From Euwallacea fornicatus (taxonomy: Eukaryota; Arthropoda; Insecta; Coleoptera; Curculionidae), in the NCBI RefSeq assembly GCF_040115645.1, contig NW_027096109.1, positions 1-64,000 on the forward strand: DNA of 64,000 nt, written 5' to 3'. Shown one piece after another: positions 58,791 through 64,000 of the stretch. The position numbers and the translations under genes are program-made. The notes under the pieces were generated by a model. That model was given only the letters and a program-made list of their open reading frames with translations, searched no databases and was not told the DNA's origin. Each line of letters starts with the position of its first letter. Position 1 is the stretch's first letter.

Positions 58791-61700
58791 TAACTTTCAA
58801 TGACTAAAAAATAAAAAAAGAGTTCGGAAATCGAGTTAATTCACTTACGTTTTCCCCCAGACTGTTTCTTTCTTTTTGCGATGCATTTGTTTAGTATAGT
58901 TTTTCAAAAATTTGCTGTTACTTTATGTGGATTTCTTAGTTACTAAAAAAAATATATTTACAGTGTGTGGTAGACGTTTCGACTTATCATCACTGTTTAT
59001 ACCCGGTAAGTGACTTACTTAATTTTCTTTCTTTCTTTTTATTTTATTTTTGTCGTGAACGTAGTTTCCAGAAGACATTTTTAAATTTTATTTCAATTGT
59101 CTGCACAATAGTCCTCCTGATAATAAAATCGGAATTACTTTTGTTCGAATTCAAAATCGAAACGTTAGTAGATGCCACGTACAAGTTCACCAAATATTAA
59201 CCCGGCAAATGTAATAGTAACCTGGCAAATATGTGTGTGGGTGTGTATATATTCTGGAACTATGTTCTCGACATAAATAAAACAAAATTAAAATGAAAAA
59301 AATTAACACTAAAATTAAAAATAAAAATAAAAAAATAAAATAATTTGAAGCCCTACATACTAGAGAGAACAATGACACTGAGATAGTTTCTAAAGCAAAC
59401 TGTAAATCTTAATAATTTACGATCGTGAAGAAATCCAAATAAAGAAACGAATGATTTCTACGAATGACCGAATGCATTGTTGGCGAGCCATACAATAAAA
59501 AAAAACTCGAGAAAAAAAAGAAAAAGTTGGAAGGAAAACGTGTACTTTAGCTCCCATTTTTTTTCTTCCGTTGTTTCTCCGCATGTTTTTTTTTCTCTGG
59601 ATCGTAAGAAACATTAGCTTAATCGAGCTATATGTCACTGCAAAATTTCGTTCAAATATGCTAAGAAACGCCCGAGTTATCGTTGCAAAAGTCACTTTTC
59701 GAATATCTCCGGCTTGCCGAGGTTCGCCAACTAATACCAGACACTACACCGTGTATATACGAGATCCTTTTTAAATAGGAGTTTTCGATTTATGTCACGA
59801 TGTCGACTTCAAAAAGTTAAGAGAAATCTTTATGTGACGTTTCATATTTTTCCGAAATCTCAAAAACCACCAAAAATCCTACTAATCCTAAAATGCTGTG
59901 ATTCTATTGTTATTGTTGTTGTTATTATTATTATATAAATCTAAAGTTCTACATGGGACATATTCATTCCTGTTTTTTATTCTCTTCTAGTTATATTTAG
60001 TAGGTGTAAAAGTTGTCTTATTTGTCTTGCTGTTTCGTATGGTGCCAAAACCCAATTTTTAATTAAAAAAATATATATTTTTAAAGTGAGTTTGTGAAGT
60101 GTTTCATTTCATTCAAATTTGAAAAACCAATTAAAAAGTACAGGAACTGTTTCGATAATTCGTTAAGTTTGAGTTTTTGTAAAGAAAATGATACAGGGTT
60201 CCTGCTTGTCAGTTCTTATAACATAAGTGTAACAAAAAAATAACAAAAACACGACATGTCATAAAAATAGATATAACTTGGCCTTTTGAAAATAGTCTAA
60301 ACTTGTATTAGTTAAAATAGTTCGTATGTCGCAATAGATAAAAGTTTATCGTCTTGTCTAAAAAGTATGGAAGAGAATAATTAAGGGATGCTTTTCCTTT
60401 CCCATTTTGGTGTCGTAAAGAAGTAGTTTTGAGTCGTTGTTTCTCGACTCTTCTTTGCGCGCATATTTGGGTTGTTTTTGATATTTCAGATTTCAGATTT
60501 CTAATAAATGTGACCTGAAAATTCGTGTTAAAAAAAGAAAACTACTACTTAAGATTCGGCCTTTATGCGAGGAAGGATTATTCGCCCGTCCCGTTCCTTT
60601 ACTTTGTTGACATCTAAACGTGATACGAATTTGAAAATGTCCAATAAAGTTCTTTCTACTGTGTTTACTATTTTCTTTTAATGTTTGCAACTTCCTATCA
60701 TTTCCGGTTTAAACGTTTTAAATAGCTGTCGATCCTGAGTGATACATTTCCTACCTACTCTTTTTCGGTATAATATCCCAAACCCGGCGCTTTCGCCATT
60801 TTTAGATATTTGATCTGGAATTAAAAACAAGCTTCCGTAATGATCCATTTCAAAATTACTTGTATCTGCAGTCTTGAGTTTACATTTAGTTCCTATTTAT
60901 GTAGGTTATTATTTCAGTAGTAAAGAATGTCGTTCAACATCAAACTCTTTATAATCTAAATAATTTTCAAAGTAATTCAATTTTGTTTGAAAGTACTAGT
61001 TGACATTCGAAAAATAAATAATACGTTACCTATCGCAAATTAAAGTTATTTTTTTTAAACAAAGTTATTACCAAATTCAAATAATAAAACTTAATTATTT
61101 CGAACCATGGTTTGGAACGACATGGGTAACTCTGATGATAAGCTTTGATCGAGAATTAAATTTTCTAATTACGATTGTTTGAAGTTAAGATGAATGGTGT
61201 TTCGTTTTAAAAAATTCACTTTTACAACTTCAAAAAATATATATAAATGTTAGGAACAGTACTGCAATACTAAAACCTATAATTGTCAAGAGTGTAAACT
61301 AAAGATTATGTATTGTATTGACGTTTTGCGAAATGTTTCGTTCGTGTTTACTATACCTGTGGATATTTGCACAAATTGAAAATTGATCGCTACAAAGACA
61401 CGTTTCTAATTCGAGATTGAATGTTTCAAAAATGATAAGGAATCTAAGTATGGGACTTTATACCGAAAATGTTACGTAGAATTTAAAAACAAATTAATAT
61501 ACTAGAGACCCCATTTGAAATAGGCAAGCCAGGACAACTATTTCTGATCAAACCGGAAGTAACCCGAAGTTGAAAATTTGTATTCAAGTTAACTTAATGT
61601 CCAATTTTCAAATTCTGAATCAATTTTGCATTTACATCCTAATAATCTTTTAATGAACGAGTTGGGCCTATGACCCTGTGTATACAAAGTTCGCCATTAG

Positions 61701-62900
61701 TCGGAGCTCGGTTTCTGATATTTTTGTATCAAATATCAAAATATCGATATGAAAACTTTAGTATTGTACTTCTTTATATTAGAAAGCTGTGTGATTTAAT
61801 AATATTTTCGTTAATGTGGGGTGTTCGGCTTTCGCTGAACGGCATAAATTCCTACTTTTTTAAATGGCAACCCATAGTTTTTTTTATGTCTTTCTAATGT
61901 AATATTTAATTCTCTGCCGATTTGCAATAAAATTTTTTTTCAAACATTACGGTTTTGGAAGTTATCTTATGATGAACCTTCAGAACTCAAAAAATAATTA
62001 GTTTTGTAAAAAAATAATTTTAGATGAAAGTTGACGAAGTAGAAATACGTGGTGACTAATAATGCATAATGACTTGATAAATCGAGTTACTTGTGCTTTT
62101 GTTAAATAGAAGCAAAGCCTGCTATAATAAATCTGTTAGGTTATAAAATAATGCCTGCTGTGTTATAATTGATATTCTGTAAATACCTTCTTGGCTGTGA
62201 ATATCAAATGAAAAGATGTCATTGGTAATCGACACAAAATTAAAAACGACTTTACAAATCTTTGGGAAAAATCGTGAGTAACTTAAAATAAAAACAATGA
62301 GTTGCGACTACTTGAAAATTTGCCATCTGGTGCAAAAAAAAAGTATGGTGGATTACAAGAATGTTTTAAAGTTTTCGATTACCTCTGACTTTCATTTATC
62401 AATTTACAAAAACGAATTTCAAAAGTTCAAGAAACACCAGTTTTGTGATCTTTCTTTCTGAGTTTGCATTTTTGGAGAAATTACTTTGATGTGGCAAATG
62501 CTTTCATTGGTATAAAATTTGTTTTTGTTAAAATGGAATTAGATTAAGAAAATATTTGAGCCTTTATTTTCATATCTAATCGCTATTTGGCGTGATTTAT
62601 TCTTGTTATTCCACGCTGATTCTGCTTAGAGTCAATTCTCTTAGACGACGAATAATAATCAGAGTCAGCATCGCCGATTGCCTTTTTAATCATAAGACAT
62701 TAGTGTTAGTCAGTTCATTTTTACCGCTTCATGTAACCAGAACTTAAAATATAATAAACTCTTTTCGGATCGACTGGTGTTTAAATTAACAGTTTTATGT
62801 ATTCGTTTTCTAAATTAAGTAAATCGAAACTTCGTCGAATGGCGTGACCGAGAACAGATATAAATGGCGAACCCTCTATATACATACGTGTGGCTACCAC
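58791..62900. other. AT-rich intergenic sequence
   Basis: Low-complexity A/T runs and short unrelated open frames on both strands. I see no conserved protein motif, tRNA, rRNA or clear mobile element. A CCCGGCGCTTTCGCCA motif stands out at 60783-60798 and recurs with one change at 63802-63817. Confidence 0.5.
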
Positions 62901-62964
62901 GAATAATGACTAACATGAACAATGTTTAACCTGGACAATGATTAACCCGGATAATGATTAATAA
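62901..62964. repeat. 16-bp minisatellite, four copies
   Basis: Four consecutive 16-mers: GAATAATGACTAACAT, GAACAATGTTTAACCT, GGACAATGATTAACCC and GGATAATGATTAATAA. They are followed by a looser AATCTAA run to about 62996. A simple local tandem repeat with no sign of function. Confidence 0.75.
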
Positions 62965-64000
62965 TTCTAATTAAATCTAATCTAAATAAATCTAAACTAT
63001 GGCTTGCAGAACACTTTATTCGAAGATTTGACTGATTGCTTTGATATATAAAAAATATATAAATTGCCAAAGTGATCGATTAATAATTTTAATTAATACT
63101 CGGGGTGCTCCTTTTTGTGTTAGATGGTAAAAAATCAAATCGGTTAATCTTGAACTTATTTTGAGATAAAAACTTCTTGTAAAAGCTCGACTTAAGTTAC
63201 TTCCACTTTGACTTGCGAGATGTTGAAGTTTAATTTCGCTTTTCCCGATTCTCCTTAAACTTTTTACCATTCTTAAAAAAAAAAGAACATCCTTTATGTG
63301 ACTTATGTTAATATGCATATAAATGTTTATACGGAGTGCTTCCAAAATGACTGACTGTCAAATCTTTTAATCGAGCGTGTTGTACGAGCCAGTTTTACAA
63401 TATATATATTTTTATCTAATGTACGAGGTATTTAGGTAGGTGGTAGTGTGGGATACTACGTTGGGTGGTATACCAGAGGAGGTCGTTATAAATTGATATG
63501 GTGTCGGACGAAAAGGTTGCGACTTTTCTTATTCATAAAATTATACTGCTGCTGTTTTGGAACGGAATTTGACAAGCCTTTTCATCTCGAAAAATGTACA
63601 ATATAATCTAATGTGATTTTCCTAATTTGTAGTATGGCAATGAGTCAAGTTCAAAAGTCGACGATTTTATCTGAACGCTTGAATGTGTGTTTATTCAAAT
63701 ATCTTATGAACTTCCTTAAATTCGTCTCTTTCTGTTGTTAGAAAATGTCAATAGAGAAATATTTTAGGAACTCTTCATTTTAATACTTTTAAGTACCACC
63801 TCCCGGCGCATTCGCCAAAACTTAAACGAGCCATTTATTGTGTTTCCGGATATTCGAGGTTTTTAGATTTTCTTTCTTTTTATAGTCTCTTACCTGCGTG
63901 TATATTCGTATATATTCGTGTGTATTCGCTGGAAGTCCCTGCTTATATATGTGTGAACGGGACGAGATTCGAAATGGAGAACCTACGATCGCCAGAATTA
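62965..64000. other. AT-rich sequence to window end
   Basis: A 109-codon minus-strand open frame at 63016-63345 has no recognisable domain, is rich in hydrophobic and basic residues, and lies in AT-rich DNA, so I do not call it a gene. Nothing else is supported. Confidence 0.45.

Noticed and set aside
58967..59774. Short hydrophobic open frames in the AT-rich flank.
   Set aside because: Composition-driven (Phe, Leu, Ile, Lys from A/T runs), no domain, no splice structure visible.
63016..63345. A 109-codon minus-strand frame that might be a transposon remnant.
   Set aside because: No catalytic motif, no terminal repeats and AT-rich context; a translated database search would be needed to revive it.

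Overview
This window is eukaryotic, repeat-dominated chromosome sequence, most likely from an insect. About 42 kb is one tandem satellite array with a ~237-246 bp monomer. The other main features are two LTR retrotransposons of the insect errantivirus (Ty3/gypsy) type. Both carry gag, pol and a baculovirus-F-like env, have 4-bp target duplications, and use a tRNA-Ser-type primer site. The species cannot be named from the sequence alone.

Layout. 1-31157: satellite block 1, roughly 129 head-to-tail monomers running off the left edge, organised in higher-order repeats. 31158-37438: errantivirus-like element 1 on the + strand, 249-bp LTRs with three mismatches, TSD GGCT. 37439-47907: satellite block 2, about 43 monomers of a partly different subfamily, a mosaic of larger duplications. 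47908-55472: element 2 on the - strand, 224-bp LTRs that I read as identical, TSD TGCG. 55473 to about 56225: the last ~3 monomers and the end of the array. About 56226-64000: AT-rich non-satellite DNA with a decayed non-LTR retrotransposon fragment near 57.1-57.5 kb, a 16-bp minisatellite near 62.9 kb, and no gene I can defend.

How the parts relate. Each element interrupts one monomer, and the repeat resumes in phase on the far side, so both inserted into an existing array. Element 2 has complete protease, RT, RNase H and integrase with all catalytic residues visible and a -1 frameshift heptamer at the gag-pol overlap. Its gag reading frame is broken once. Element 1 has an in-frame deletion of about 430 codons that removes all of RT and RNase H and leaves a continuous protease-integrase frame. 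Its env has an internal stop. The length difference between the elements (1284 bp) equals this deletion to within a few bases. The two elements are convergent, with their 3' ends facing each other across satellite block 2.

Most notable are the RT-less protease-integrase element, the very young element 2, the 16-bp dyad in the satellite monomer (which is also where element 2 inserted), and the multi-scale duplication history of the array. The many 60-98 residue open frames inside the satellite are by-products of the repeat, not genes.
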